NCBI GenBank assembly: GCA_018647765.1
Contig: JABGSN010000002.1
Location: forward strand, 49,071 to 113,070
DNA: 64,000 nt
Direction: 5' to 3'
From: Oceanospirillaceae bacterium
GTDB lineage: Bacteria > Pseudomonadota > Gammaproteobacteria > Pseudomonadales > Balneatricaceae
In this document: in pieces, positions 15,756 through 24,892 of the stretch
How the letters are laid out: every line of letters starts with the position of its first letter
Position numbering within the stretch: the stretch's first letter is position 1
Notes under the pieces: generated by a model
Databases searched by the model: none
Told to the model about the DNA's origin: nothing
The model's input: only the letters and a program-made list of their open reading frames with translations
Translations under genes and position numbers: made by a program

Positions 15756-17243
15756 TTAACGGAAAGCGAATTGCTTGCCTTCACGAATGCCACCTGCAGG
15801 CCAACGCTGTGTCACCGTCTTACGACGTGTGTAGAAGCGGATAGCATCTGGGCCATGTACACCCAAATCACCAAACAAAGAACGCTTCCAACCACCAAAG
15901 CTGTGGTAAGCCACTGGCACAGGTAAAGGTACGTTGATACCTACCATGCCCACTTTAATGTTATCAGAGAAGTAACGTGCGGCTTCGCCGTCACGGGTAA
16001 AGATGCAAGTACCGTTACCAAACTCATGGTCATCAATCAGTTGCATCGCTTCTTGCATAGTATCTACGCGCACAACACACAATACTGGACCAAAGATTTC
16101 TTCTTTGTAAATCACCATGTCCTTGGTGACTTTATCAAACAAGCAACCGCCAACAAAAAAACCATTTTCATGGTCATCTACTACAAGATCGCGGCCATCG
16201 ACTACAAGTTCAGCGCCTTCAGCTACACCTTGAGTTACCAAATTACGCACGCGATCTAGGGACGCTTGAGTAATAAGAGGGCCCATTTCGTTGCTAACGT
16301 CTGTGCCGTTGCCCACTTTTAGAGCTTCTACTTGAGGCTTAAGCTTGGCCACTAGTTCGTCTGCAGCTTTATCGCCTACACAAACCGCAACGGAGATAGC
16401 CATGCAACGTTCGCCACAAGATCCGTATGCAGCTCCCATCAAGGCAGTTACGGCGTTATCCATGTCTGCATCAGGCATGATAATACCGTGGTTCTTAGCG
16501 CCGCCTAGGGCTTGTACACGCTTGCCGTTGGCAGTGCCAGTGGCATAGATGTATTCGGCAATGGGAGTAGAACCAACAAAGCTTACCGCTTGCACGCGCT
16601 GGTCTTCTAAAATAGTGTCTACAGCAAGCTTGTCGCCGTTTACAATGTTAAATACACCATCAGGCAAACCTGCTTCTTTAAGCAGCTGACCAATAAGCAT
16701 AGGTGCACTTGGGTCACGTTCAGATGGCTTTAATACAAACGTATTACCGCAAATAATGGCCATGGGGAACATCCACATAGGCACCATAGCAGGGAAGTTA
16801 AATGGGGTAATACCTGCCACAACGCCTAAGGGTTGGAACTCAGACCAGCTATCGATGGCCGGACCTACATTTTTGCTATGTTCGCCTTTTAACAAAGTAG
16901 GCGCGGCACAGGCAAATTCAACCACTTCAATACCACGAATCAATTCACCTTGAGCATCGTCTAATACTTTGCCGTGTTCGTTGGTTAAGGCTGCACAAAT
17001 TTTGTCCGCATTGTCTTCTAACAATTGCTTAAAACGGAACATGATCTTTGCGCGTTTTTGTGGTGGCGTGTTACGCCAAGCTGGGTAAGCTTCTTGCGCC
17101 GCTGCAATAGCGTCTTCTACTGTGGATTTACTGGCCAGAGCAACTTTACGAATAACGCCACCAGTGGCAGGGTTAAATACGTCTTGTACGCGGTCTGTAT
17201 CGGCAACCATGGCGCCGTTAATAAAATGTCCTACAACTTGCAT
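15756..17243 (-). CDS. mmsA: CoA-acylating methylmalonate-semialdehyde dehydrogenase MmsA
   Basis: 495-aa aldehyde dehydrogenase of the MMSDH class. FNFPAMVPMWMFPMAI and FVGSTPIAEYIY are the NAD-binding segments; the catalytic Cys lies in CGERCMAIS; FGGWKRSLFGD near the C-terminus is typical of the class. It converts methylmalonate or malonate semialdehyde plus CoA and NAD+ to propionyl-CoA or acetyl-CoA, completing valine or beta-alanine breakdown. The aminotransferase gene just upstream, which would generate malonate semialdehyde from beta-alanine, supports the second route. Good Shine-Dalgarno (GAGGAATAACA). Closed by the terminator at 15675. Confidence 0.93.
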   Translation of the reverse strand: MQVVGHFINGAMVADTDRVQDVFNPATGGVIRKVALASKSTVEDAIAAAQEAYPAWRNTPPQKRAKIMFRFKQLLEDNADKICAALTNEHGKVLDDAQGELIRGIEVVEFACAAPTLLKGEHSKNVGPAIDSWSEFQPLGVVAGITPFNFPAMVPMWMFPMAIICGNTFVLKPSERDPSAPMLIGQLLKEAGLPDGVFNIVNGDKLAVDTILEDQRVQAVSFVGSTPIAEYIYATGTANGKRVQALGGAKNHGIIMPDADMDNAVTALMGAAYGSCGERCMAISVAVCVGDKAADELVAKLKPQVEALKVGNGTDVSNEMGPLITQASLDRVRNLVTQGVAEGAELVVDGRDLVVDDHENGFFVGGCLFDKVTKDMVIYKEEIFGPVLCVVRVDTMQEAMQLIDDHEFGNGTCIFTRDGEAARYFSDNIKVGMVGINVPLPVPVAYHSFGGWKRSLFGDLGVHGPDAIRFYTRRKTVTQRWPAGGIREGKQFAFR

Positions 17244-17348
17244 TGTTATTCCTCACTGCCCATTTACGAGCTTGGTTGGGTGTTCTATAGGTTATGGCAC
17301 CCCAGACACAGCTGATAATACCATTGGTTAAATAGTTAACTTTTCTGC

Positions 17349-18686
17349 CTAATCTAAGCTCTGAATGGCGTCACCTAAGGCGTTCACTAAACGAGTAATA
17401 TCTTCTTTTTCGGCCACAAAATTTGGTCCTAACTGTATGGTATCACCGCCATAACGCACATAAAAACCCAAATCCCAGGCTTTCATGGCTATTTCATAGG
17501 GCCGACGTGCGGGTTCGCCCGGATAGGCTTCAATGGTTAACGCGCCTGCTAAACCATAGTTACGTATATCGCTGACGTAACTCAAGCCTTTTAAACTATG
17601 AATAGCATCCTCAAAATGTGGCGCTAGGTCGGCCGCACGCTGTGCCATTTGATCATTTTCAAAGATATCCATGGCTGCCAAAGCTGCAGCACAGGCCACA
17701 GGGTGGGCTGAATAGGTATAACCATGGGGGAATTCCACCATATATTCAGGGCCACCGGCGGCCATAAAGGTTTGGTAGATTTCACTCTTAGCCACCACAG
17801 CACCCATTGGGATAGCGCCATTAGTTAAGCCTTTTGCAAGGTTCATAATGTCGGGCACCACATCAAACGCATCAGCACCAAAGGCAGCGCCAGCGCGGCC
17901 AAAACCGGTGATTACTTCGTCAAAAATCAACAATATGTTGTGATCATCACAAATTTTGCGCAAGCGTTGCAAATAACCCTGCGGTGGCACCACTACACCA
18001 GCAGAACCGGCAAACGGCTCTACAATCACGGCCGCAATGTTAGATGCATCATACAACGCAATTTGTTCTAACAGGTCGTCTGCCAACTCGGCGCCATGTT
18101 CAGGCAAGCCTTTAGTAAACGCGTTTTGTGGTAACAAGGTATGGGTTAAATGGGCTGCATCTACGCCATCACCATACAATTTACGGTTGCCAGCGATGCC
18201 ACCCACACTAATGCCGCCGTAGTTCACACCGTGATAACCCTTACTGCGTCCAATGAGCTTAGTTTTGCTGGGCTGGCCCTGTTGACGCCAATAAGCCCGT
18301 GCCATTTTTAATGAGGTGTCGGCAGACTCCGAACCCGAGTTGGTAAAAAACACATAGTCCAACCCTTCTGGCGCCATTTTAGCCACTCGATCAGCCAGTT
18401 CAAAGGCTTTGGGGTGGCCAAACTGAAATGCTGGAGAGTAGTCCATTGATTGCATTTGTTTATACACAGCTTCAGTGATTTCTGGGCGGTTGTGGCCAAA
18501 ACCACAACACCAAAGGCCCGACAAACCATCATAAATACGACGTCCATCCGCAGTGATGTAATGGCTTTGTTCGGCCGATACAATCATGCGCGGGTTATCT
18601 TTAAACTGGCGGTTAGCCGTAAACGGCATCCAGTGGGCTTCGAGCTGTTCGCGGCTTAGGCCACCGGTGAGGGATTCAAAACTCAT
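17349..18686 (-). CDS. bauA: Omega-amino acid (beta-alanine):pyruvate aminotransferase
   Basis: 445-aa class III PLP aminotransferase, very like the Pseudomonas PA0132/BauA enzyme: AHWMPFTANRQFKDNPR start, GLSGLWCCGFGH, NSGSESADTSLKMARAYWR, FDEVITGFGR and the PLP Lys285 in MNLAKGLTNG. It transfers the amino group of beta-alanine or other omega-amines to pyruvate in the cytoplasm, giving malonate semialdehyde for MmsA. Start has GGAG at good distance. A LysR gene is divergent, with an inverted repeat in the shared promoter region. The same-strand mmsA follows 105 nt downstream. Confidence 0.9.
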   Translation of the reverse strand: MSFESLTGGLSREQLEAHWMPFTANRQFKDNPRMIVSAEQSHYITADGRRIYDGLSGLWCCGFGHNRPEITEAVYKQMQSMDYSPAFQFGHPKAFELADRVAKMAPEGLDYVFFTNSGSESADTSLKMARAYWRQQGQPSKTKLIGRSKGYHGVNYGGISVGGIAGNRKLYGDGVDAAHLTHTLLPQNAFTKGLPEHGAELADDLLEQIALYDASNIAAVIVEPFAGSAGVVVPPQGYLQRLRKICDDHNILLIFDEVITGFGRAGAAFGADAFDVVPDIMNLAKGLTNGAIPMGAVVAKSEIYQTFMAAGGPEYMVEFPHGYTYSAHPVACAAALAAMDIFENDQMAQRAADLAPHFEDAIHSLKGLSYVSDIRNYGLAGALTIEAYPGEPARRPYEIAMKAWDLGFYVRYGGDTIQLGPNFVAEKEDITRLVNALGDAIQSLD

Positions 18687-18749
18687 GTGCTAACTCCATC
18701 ATTATCAATGTCGCCAGTTTAAGCTTGCAATTAGAACAGTTAAATATTA

Positions 18750-18771
18750 AGTTATTTACTTTTAAATAACT
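18750..18771. promoter_or_regulatory. Candidate LysR operator between bauA and its divergent regulator
   Basis: AGTTATTT and AAATAACT, a perfect 8-bp inverted repeat with a 6-nt spacer, in the 127-nt gap between divergent genes; it contains the T-N11-A pattern of LysR sites. Binding is inferred. Confidence 0.45.
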
Positions 18772-18813
18772 ATTTAGTTAATTAAATATATACCTAATCA
18801 GGCAGGATAAAAC

Positions 18814-19728
18814 ATGGCCAAACAACTGGGTTTAAGCCGCGTGTCTGACATCGACTTGCGTTTATTACGAATTTTTAAAGTAATCGTCGAAGCCGGAGGA
18901 TTTGCCGCCGCTGAGGTCGAACTTAACATTAGCCGCGCGGCCATCAGCATGGCAATGGGCGATTTAGAAACGCGCATAGGCCTTCGTCTTTGCCAGCGCG
19001 GTAGGGCTGGGTTTTCTGTGTCCGAGGCGGGCCAAGAAGTGTATCAAGCCATTTTGCAATTGCTGGCTTCCATCGAAGGCTTTCGCACCCAAGTCAATGC
19101 GCTACACGACCAGTTACAAGGCGAACTCAACATTGGCATCGCCGACAACCTTGTTACCCTGCCTCATATGCGTATCACTAACGCCTTGCGGCAACTAAAA
19201 CAGCAGGGATCCGGCGTCACCATTAACATCAGCATGATGGCACCTCACAACATCGAAAAAGCCGTGTTAGATGGGCGCTTGCATGTGGGTATAATTCCAG
19301 AAGTGAGGCGTTTGCCAGAGCTCGACTTTAAGACTTTATACGACGAAGAATCGCGCTTGTATTGTAGTTTTCAACATCCGCTATTTAACCATGCCGAAAA
19401 ACACCAGTGCATTGAACAAGTGCCTGCATATGATGCGGTGGCGCCTGCTTATGCGCAAACAGCAGACACTCGTCAGCACTACCAACAACTCAAAACCAGC
19501 TCTACTGCGACCGACCGTGAAGGGGTCGCATTTTTGATTCTTACCGGTTGTTTTATTGGCTATTTGCCCACCCACTATGCCAGTCAGTGGATCCAGCAGG
19601 ATAAGTTACGCGCCATTGCCCCTGGGCACTTTTATTTTACCACCAGTTATGGCGTAGTTACCCAGCGCAGTAAACGCACCAACCCTGTATTAGAGGGCTG
19701 GCTCAACGCCTTATGGCAGGCCAGCTAG
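18814..19728 (+). CDS. LysR-family regulator, probably of bauA-mmsA
   Basis: 304-aa LTTR: winged helix-turn-helix at about residues 14-73 (LRLLRIFKVIVEAGGFAAAEVELNISRAAISMAMGDLETRIGLRL) in which the recognition helix deviates from the usual QPALS to RAAIS; effector domain from about residue 100. AGGATAAAAC before the ATG is a fair Shine-Dalgarno. Divergence from the aminotransferase gene and the inverted repeat between them point to local control of beta-alanine or omega-amine use. Confidence 0.85.
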   Translation: MAKQLGLSRVSDIDLRLLRIFKVIVEAGGFAAAEVELNISRAAISMAMGDLETRIGLRLCQRGRAGFSVSEAGQEVYQAILQLLASIEGFRTQVNALHDQLQGELNIGIADNLVTLPHMRITNALRQLKQQGSGVTINISMMAPHNIEKAVLDGRLHVGIIPEVRRLPELDFKTLYDEESRLYCSFQHPLFNHAEKHQCIEQVPAYDAVAPAYAQTADTRQHYQQLKTSSTATDREGVAFLILTGCFIGYLPTHYASQWIQQDKLRAIAPGHFYFTTSYGVVTQRSKRTNPVLEGWLNALWQAS

Positions 19729-19737
19729 GCTAACCGG

Positions 19738-20928
19738 CTATAATATTGGCAACTGCGCGGCCGCTCGAGTAGACAACCACTGCGCACCGTCTTCGGTAAT
19801 CACAATATTCTCTTCGTGGACCATTTGTTTTACCTCGCCATTGCCGTTGGCGTAAGACATACCCGGCTCTAACGTCATGACCATGCCCACTTCCAACACG
19901 GTGTCGTCGGTGGCGGTATTTGATGGCCATTCTGTAAGGTCCGAGCCTAAACCATGGCCTAAGCGCCCTACATCATTACCTAATGCGCCACCTGCATGCA
20001 TGATGGGCCACATAGCACGGTACAAGTCACTAGTGCTATTGCCAGGCTTAGCAGCGGCAAAGCCTGCTTCAGTGGCATCGTACACGGTGGAATACGCGTC
20101 TTTAGAGGCTTGCGAGCAATCGCCAAAACTCCAGTTGCGATCAAAATCACAAAAGTAACCTTGCCATACGGTGCCGGTGTCGATGATTAACAGATCACCC
20201 GTTTCAATCACCCGGTCCGTCGGTCCCATGATGATGTCATCATAGCCATCGGCGCCCGATGAAGACACAATAAACGGCGAATGATCGGCGCCTTGGCGCA
20301 ACAACTCCATTCTAAATTCCGCCACCACTTCACGCTCGGTCATGCCGACGCGGGCAAAACCAGGCAATTGAGCAAAGGCCTTAGACGCAATGCTACACAC
20401 GTGGGCCGCACGGTCTATTTCGGCAGTTGATTTAATACTGCGCAAATGCAACACCTCTCGACTGACATCCACTAGCTCAAAACCGCTTGAAGCATACAAA
20501 GATTGCACCTGGTTTTGGGGCATACGCAAGTGCGTTTCTCGGCCCAGAGTCATGCCGAGACGGCCAAAGCGCTTGGGTAGCTCAGCTAAGGTTTGGTTGA
20601 GTAAACTCACGCCATCGTCTGCTGGGAACGGCGACGGCCAGGTGCGCACATCGTCCACCCAGGTGCTGCTCATGCCTACCACACCGATGGTGGGAATAAC
20701 GGCAATAGGTTTACCTGTGGCCGGCAGAATTAAAAACCAAGGCCGTGTAGGGCTTTGCCAAAACTGGGTGAAATAGCCAGAAAAATAGCGCACGTTAGTT
20801 TCGGTGGTTAACAACACCGCATCGAGCTGTTGTTCACGCATCATGACTTGTGCGCGCGCCATACGCTGCTCAAACTCGACCAGTGCAAAGTCTCGCTGTG
20901 GGGTTTGGCTGGGTTGATATTGGCTCAT
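19738..20928 (-). CDS. M24-family metallopeptidase (creatinase/prolidase-like)
   Basis: 396-aa pita-bread-fold protein with a creatinase N-terminal domain (residues 1-160) and an M24 catalytic domain. All five metal ligands are visible: Asp in LLIIDTGTV, Asp in FCDFDRNW, His in GHGLGSD, Glu in TLEPGM and Glu in HEENIV. It hydrolyses an X-Pro-like or amidine/amide bond. Ectoine hydrolase and creatinase belong to the same group, so the substrate may be a compatible solute or modified amino acid. Start overlaps the ammonia-lyase stop by 4 nt, indicating one operon. Confidence 0.82.
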   Translation of the reverse strand: MSQYQPSQTPQRDFALVEFEQRMARAQVMMREQQLDAVLLTTETNVRYFSGYFTQFWQSPTRPWFLILPATGKPIAVIPTIGVVGMSSTWVDDVRTWPSPFPADDGVSLLNQTLAELPKRFGRLGMTLGRETHLRMPQNQVQSLYASSGFELVDVSREVLHLRSIKSTAEIDRAAHVCSIASKAFAQLPGFARVGMTEREVVAEFRMELLRQGADHSPFIVSSSGADGYDDIIMGPTDRVIETGDLLIIDTGTVWQGYFCDFDRNWSFGDCSQASKDAYSTVYDATEAGFAAAKPGNSTSDLYRAMWPIMHAGGALGNDVGRLGHGLGSDLTEWPSNTATDDTVLEVGMVMTLEPGMSYANGNGEVKQMVHEENIVITEDGAQWLSTRAAAQLPIL

Positions 20929-22121
20929 GAGCTAATACCAAACACCAAACTTTGATACAGCTCAGGGTCCGTTGCGCCTTCGGTACCTAACACCAATACT
21001 CGGCTTTGCTCATCCAAACCTAAAGCTGAGCGCCATTGGCTGTTACCGGCAGCCACCAATGCTGCGGCAAGTCCCGCTACCGCAGATTCACCCGCTTCGA
21101 TACTCGGACTGTGTTGTTGTAAAGAAATCATACTCGGTGCAATCGCATCTTCACTTAAGGTAATAAAGTCGTCTGCCCCTTGGGCCAAAATCTGCCACGC
21201 AATTTGCGACACTTCGCCACACGCAAGACCCGCCATTAATGTGTCTAGGTCGCCTTCTACCACCCGTAACTCGCCCGCTTTTGCACTTTCTTGCAAACAG
21301 TTGGCTTGCTCAGGTTCCACAATCACAAAACGTGGCCGTTGCTGACCCCATAAATCCCAAAAATAACCACACACCGCAGCGGCTAAGCCACCTACTCCTG
21401 CCTGTACAAAAACGTGGGTTGGCACATCCGCTTGTAGTTGTTGCACAATTTCTGCCAGCATCACCGTGTAACCCAAGGCAACGTTAGCGGGTATTTCTGT
21501 GTAACCCGGGTAACTGGTATCAGAAATAATAACCCGCCCGTACTGTTTGGCATCACTGGCCGCCTGCTTCACCGAGTCATCATAGTTGCCGGTAATGCGT
21601 ATCACTTGGGCCGCGTAGGCCTCCATCGCCGCTTGACGGCCTTGGGACACGTCACGGTGAATATAAATAATGCACTGACAACCAAACATTTGTGCGCCCC
21701 ATGCTACAGAACGGCCATGGTTACCGTCGGTAGCACAACTGACCACTACGTCTTTTAATTGCGCCTTAAACTGACCAGAGAGCAACTCCTCCATCGTCGG
21801 CTCAACACCATTAACTTGAGCTAAATGCTGCTGTAAAAAACGCGTGACCGCGTAGGCACCACCCAAGGCTTTAAAACTTTTAAGCCCAAAGCGAGTGCTT
21901 TCGTCTTTATAATATACCTTAGCGATATTGGCAGCCTCTGCCATGGTATCGAGTTGTTGTAACGCCGTAGCCTGGTAGTTCGGCCAGCTAGAAATGGTGC
22001 TCAATGCGTTCTTTGCTCGCGCCACACTCAAAATATTTTGCCGTGCTGCGCCATAGGCTAACTGGCTGTCAGCTAACGGGTTATGAAAACAGTCCAAACG
22101 GCCCGGGTGAGTAATAGACAT
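20925..22121 (-). CDS. dpaL: Diaminopropionate ammonia-lyase
   Basis: 398-aa fold-type II PLP enzyme. YYKDESTRFGLKSFKALGGAYA carries the PLP-binding Lys84; CATDGNHGRSVAWGAQMFG and QAGVGGLAAAVCGYF (phosphate loop) match DAPAL (YgeX). It would degrade 2,3-diaminopropionate to pyruvate and two ammonia. In the operon with an EamA carrier and an M24 hydrolase, the hydrolase might release the amino acid that this enzyme then degrades. Close relatives acting on other beta-substituted amino acids cannot be excluded. Confidence 0.82.
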   Translation of the reverse strand: MSITHPGRLDCFHNPLADSQLAYGAARQNILSVARAKNALSTISSWPNYQATALQQLDTMAEAANIAKVYYKDESTRFGLKSFKALGGAYAVTRFLQQHLAQVNGVEPTMEELLSGQFKAQLKDVVVSCATDGNHGRSVAWGAQMFGCQCIIYIHRDVSQGRQAAMEAYAAQVIRITGNYDDSVKQAASDAKQYGRVIISDTSYPGYTEIPANVALGYTVMLAEIVQQLQADVPTHVFVQAGVGGLAAAVCGYFWDLWGQQRPRFVIVEPEQANCLQESAKAGELRVVEGDLDTLMAGLACGEVSQIAWQILAQGADDFITLSEDAIAPSMISLQQHSPSIEAGESAVAGLAAALVAAGNSQWRSALGLDEQSRVLVLGTEGATDPELYQSLVFGISS

Positions 22122-22140
22122 AAAGACAACTCCAAAAAAA

Positions 22141-23040
22141 TTAAGATTTAGGCCAAACAGCCTGAGCTACTCCGGTTGCAATAAGGGTAACTCCAGCCAA
22201 CCCTTGCCAACCAATCGCTTCTCCAAACAAAAACCACGCTTGTAACGCTACCGCCGGCGGTACCAAGTAAAAAAAACTACCGACCTTAGTGGCGGCGCCT
22301 TGACGCATCATGATCATGAGCAACAACACGGCCCCAATCGATAACGCCAGTACCTGCCAAGTCAGGCTGGCTATAAACTGCCATTGCCAATCGACCTTGC
22401 GTGTTTCAAACGTAAACGCAATCACCAGACTAAATACCAAGGCTGAGGCATACTGAAACCATATTGAGGTTAGATGATCGACACCGTGACAGTATCTCTT
22501 TTGGTACAAGGTGCCAAAAGAAATACCCACTAACGCACCACCAACAAGCACGGGGGCCCAGCCAGAAAAACCATCAAATATGGTGCCTGGGTCCAATGCA
22601 AACTGCTCACCTAAGACCAGATAAAGACCCATTAAACCCATGACTAAACCAAGCCACTGACGCTTGCTCACTGTTTCGCCCAACATAAGCCCAGCAAACA
22701 AAGCCATGGTTAGCGGCTGCAAACCAATCACCATGGCACTAAGGCCAGCGGGCATGCCCATTGAGACGGCTTGAAAAATGCCACCTAGGTATACACCATG
22801 AAACAACAACCCCACCAGCATACAATGCAGGACTAAGCGCCATGTTGAAGGCCACTGACTAGCCATTAACTTAATAATGAGCCATAACACCAGCAAGGCC
22901 AACGCGAAGCGGTAACTCAGCAGAGTGAAAGGCTCGGCAAAAGGTCTACCCAACTTTGCTACCAAAAACCCAGTACTCCACACCCATACAAAGACAAACG
23001 GCATTAAGCGTACAAAAGGTGCAGGTAGCGTGATTGACAT
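22141..23040 (-). CDS. EamA/DMT-family transporter
   Basis: 299-aa inner-membrane protein with ten predicted helices and two EamA repeats (PFVFVWVWSTGFLVAKLGRP near the N-terminus; FSGWAPVLVGGALVGISFGTLY at the second). First gene of the operon with the ammonia-lyase (19-nt gap) and M24 peptidase. Divergent from the Lrp-like regulator. Probably exports or imports the operon's amino-acid substrate or product. Confidence 0.82.
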   Translation of the reverse strand: MSITLPAPFVRLMPFVFVWVWSTGFLVAKLGRPFAEPFTLLSYRFALALLVLWLIIKLMASQWPSTWRLVLHCMLVGLLFHGVYLGGIFQAVSMGMPAGLSAMVIGLQPLTMALFAGLMLGETVSKRQWLGLVMGLMGLYLVLGEQFALDPGTIFDGFSGWAPVLVGGALVGISFGTLYQKRYCHGVDHLTSIWFQYASALVFSLVIAFTFETRKVDWQWQFIASLTWQVLALSIGAVLLLMIMMRQGAATKVGSFFYLVPPAVALQAWFLFGEAIGWQGLAGVTLIATGVAQAVWPKS

Positions 23041-23239
23041 AACATTGATTTCTTTAACGGTGTGGCTAGCATATTGGCACAGATCAAATGCCGGAGGCTA
23101 GCCAAATTTCGCAAGGCCAATAGCTTATCAGGATTGATAGACTTAGATTGGTCAACAGTAGCTGCAAAAATGAATATTTTTATCGCAAGAAAGCGTGTCT
23201 ATGAGGTAACTAAGGCAATATACTCGTGTTGGTCAATTT

Positions 23240-23253
23240 ACCCAAAATTGGGT
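23240..23253. promoter_or_regulatory. Perfect palindrome before the Lrp-like gene
   Basis: ACCCAAAATTGGGT, a 14-nt perfect palindrome 35 nt before the regulator's ATG, in the divergent promoter region. A plausible autoregulatory site; not verified. A TGGCTAGC/GCTAGCCA inverted pair also lies further left, near 23062-23103. Confidence 0.35.
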
Positions 23254-23287
23254 GAGTAAGTATTTACAGGAACGAAATAGGAACGAT

Positions 23288-23788
23288 ATGAAACGTTTGC
23301 ATCAAAGTGATCGTACAATATTAGAGTTATTGCAGAAAAACTCGCGTGTAAAGCTTGAGTCCATAGCAAGTAAAACGGGCTTGTCTGTAGCAACCATTCA
23401 GCGCCGCGTAAAACACTTTAAAAGCACTAGTGTCATCCAACAGGAAACTGCCGTCATTTCCCAAGAGGCCGTGGGATACGGCATGACTTTTCTGATTATG
23501 GTTGAGTTGGAGCAAGAGAAAGCCCACCAATTAGACTCGTTTCGTAAAAAAGTGACGGCAGAACCCCAAGTTCAACAATGTTACTACATTACTGGAGAGG
23601 CCGACTTTGCTCTCATCGCGCTGGCAAAAAGCATCGACGATTTTGAACAACTCACCCATCGGTTGTTTTTTGACGACGCCAATGTCAAACGTTTTCACAC
23701 CTCGGTGGTGATGAACCGCACCAAAACGGGCATGACAGTACCCCTCGAGTTGGATATAGTATCAGCTTCACATTCAGGCAGTGTTTAA
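23288..23788 (+). CDS. Lrp/AsnC-family transcriptional regulator
   Basis: 166 aa from the ATG at 23288, preferred over a GTG at 23252 because AGGAACGAT precedes it and family members start just before the helix-turn-helix. HTH at residues 3-55 (SDRTILELLQKNSRVKLESIASKTGLSVATIQRRVKHF); RAM effector domain follows (YYITGEADFALIALA). It is divergent from the EamA/ammonia-lyase/M24 operon, which it probably controls in response to an amino acid. Overlaps or abuts the next gene, so ChaC-like is probably cotranscribed. Confidence 0.85.
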   Translation: MKRLHQSDRTILELLQKNSRVKLESIASKTGLSVATIQRRVKHFKSTSVIQQETAVISQEAVGYGMTFLIMVELEQEKAHQLDSFRKKVTAEPQVQQCYYITGEADFALIALAKSIDDFEQLTHRLFFDDANVKRFHTSVVMNRTKTGMTVPLELDIVSASHSGSV

Positions 23789-23795
23789 TACAATT

Positions 23796-24380
23796 ATGTC
23801 GGCTTACCCGCAACAGCAAATACTCGCAGCCTTTGATGCCTATCTGGCAGAGTTCCCGTTACCCAACGATCTGTGGGTCTTCGCCTATGGCTCGCTCATG
23901 TGGAACCCAGAAATGCAGGTAGTGGAAACCCGCCAAGGTAAAGTTAACGGCTTTCGACGAGGTTTTAATTTACTCTCTACCGTACACCGAGGAACCACCG
24001 AAAACCCAGGTCTCGTATTGTCATTAAGAGATGATGGTCACTGTGAAGGGTTGGTTTTTCGAATTAGTAACACTAACAAACAAATCGATTTCAAAAACTT
24101 GTGGTTCCGTGAAATGGTAACCATGTTTTACCGCCCCCATCGGTGCCAAGTGGTGACAGATGGGGGTGTGGTGAGTGCCATTACGTTTGTGGCAGATCAA
24201 CAGCATGAACAGTTTGTTGATTTTGATACAGCCCAATGTGCGCAAATGATTGCTCAAGCCCACGGTAGTCGCGGCAGTAATATTGATTATTTTAACAATA
24301 CCCACCAGCAGCTTAATCAACTTAACATCAAAGACTCACTGTTTAGTGATATTGCGTCCCACTGGCCCAATGCTGGTTAA
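23796..24380 (+). CDS. ChaC-like gamma-glutamylcyclotransferase
   Basis: About 194 aa from the ATG at 23796; an in-frame GTG at 23781 overlapping the regulator gene is possible. VFAYGSLMWNPEM is the family substrate-binding loop, and FRRGFNLLSTVHRGTTENPGLVLSLRDDG with the later NLWFREM Glu are typical of ChaC proteins. These cleave glutathione to 5-oxoproline and Cys-Gly in the cytoplasm. Followed by two palindromic repeats. Confidence 0.84.
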   Translation: MSAYPQQQILAAFDAYLAEFPLPNDLWVFAYGSLMWNPEMQVVETRQGKVNGFRRGFNLLSTVHRGTTENPGLVLSLRDDGHCEGLVFRISNTNKQIDFKNLWFREMVTMFYRPHRCQVVTDGGVVSAITFVADQQHEQFVDFDTAQCAQMIAQAHGSRGSNIDYFNNTHQQLNQLNIKDSLFSDIASHWPNAG

Positions 24381-24392
24381 CGTAACGGCCCT

Positions 24393-24455
24393 GTCATTCC
24401 GGCACAGGCCGGAATCTGTGCGGCCTGCCGGAGATCCTGACCTGCGTCAGGATGA
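24393..24455. repeat. REP-like palindromic repeats, copies 2 and 3 (inverted pair)
   Basis: Copy 2 (24393-24417): GTCATTCCGGC, short loop, GCCGGAATCT. Copy 3 (24432-24455) is the opposite orientation: AGATCCTGACC, loop, GTCAGGATGA. They stand 14 nt apart between the convergent ChaC-like and DUF2164 genes, like a two-unit BIME. Confidence 0.78.
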
Positions 24456-24465
24456 ATTGCCCCAG

Positions 24466-24717
24466 TCACCCGGGTTTTTTGGGCACTTGTTCTAACTCAT
24501 AAATCGACTCTCCCACTTGCTCCAACTGCTGTTGCAACATGGCTTGAGCATCATAAATACCGCGATTATAGAAAAACGGTCCCATGGTGTCACTGATGAA
24601 ATCGAGCATAAACTGGGCTTCAAAACTGCCAAGTTCTCGATCTAACTCAGCATCACAATAGTCTTGTAAACGGCTAATGAGGTCTGCTTTTTCTTCGGCG
24701 TTAAACTTAATACTCAT
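24466..24717 (-). CDS. DUF2164-family small protein
   Basis: 83 aa from the ATG at 24717 (MSIKFNAEEKADLISRLQDY); an upstream in-frame start at 24738 is less like the family. DAELDRELGSFEAQFMLDFI and GPFFYNRGIYDA are the conserved DUF2164 blocks. Cytoplasmic, function unknown. Convergent with the ChaC-like gene across two palindromic repeats. Confidence 0.8.
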   Translation of the reverse strand: MSIKFNAEEKADLISRLQDYCDAELDRELGSFEAQFMLDFISDTMGPFFYNRGIYDAQAMLQQQLEQVGESIYELEQVPKKPG

Positions 24718-24892
24718 GGCTAGGATCCAATTGATCAATAATGTGAGCTAACTGGGTTATTTCATCTTAAGTTAACGTATAGTTGGCGCGCTCGTCGATG
24801 CTGATTGAGCCATTAAAAAGTCAATTTAGTGGCAGAAGCAACCGTGTCTGCTAGCATAGATACATAACATCTTCGCAGCAAGCTAAATCAAA

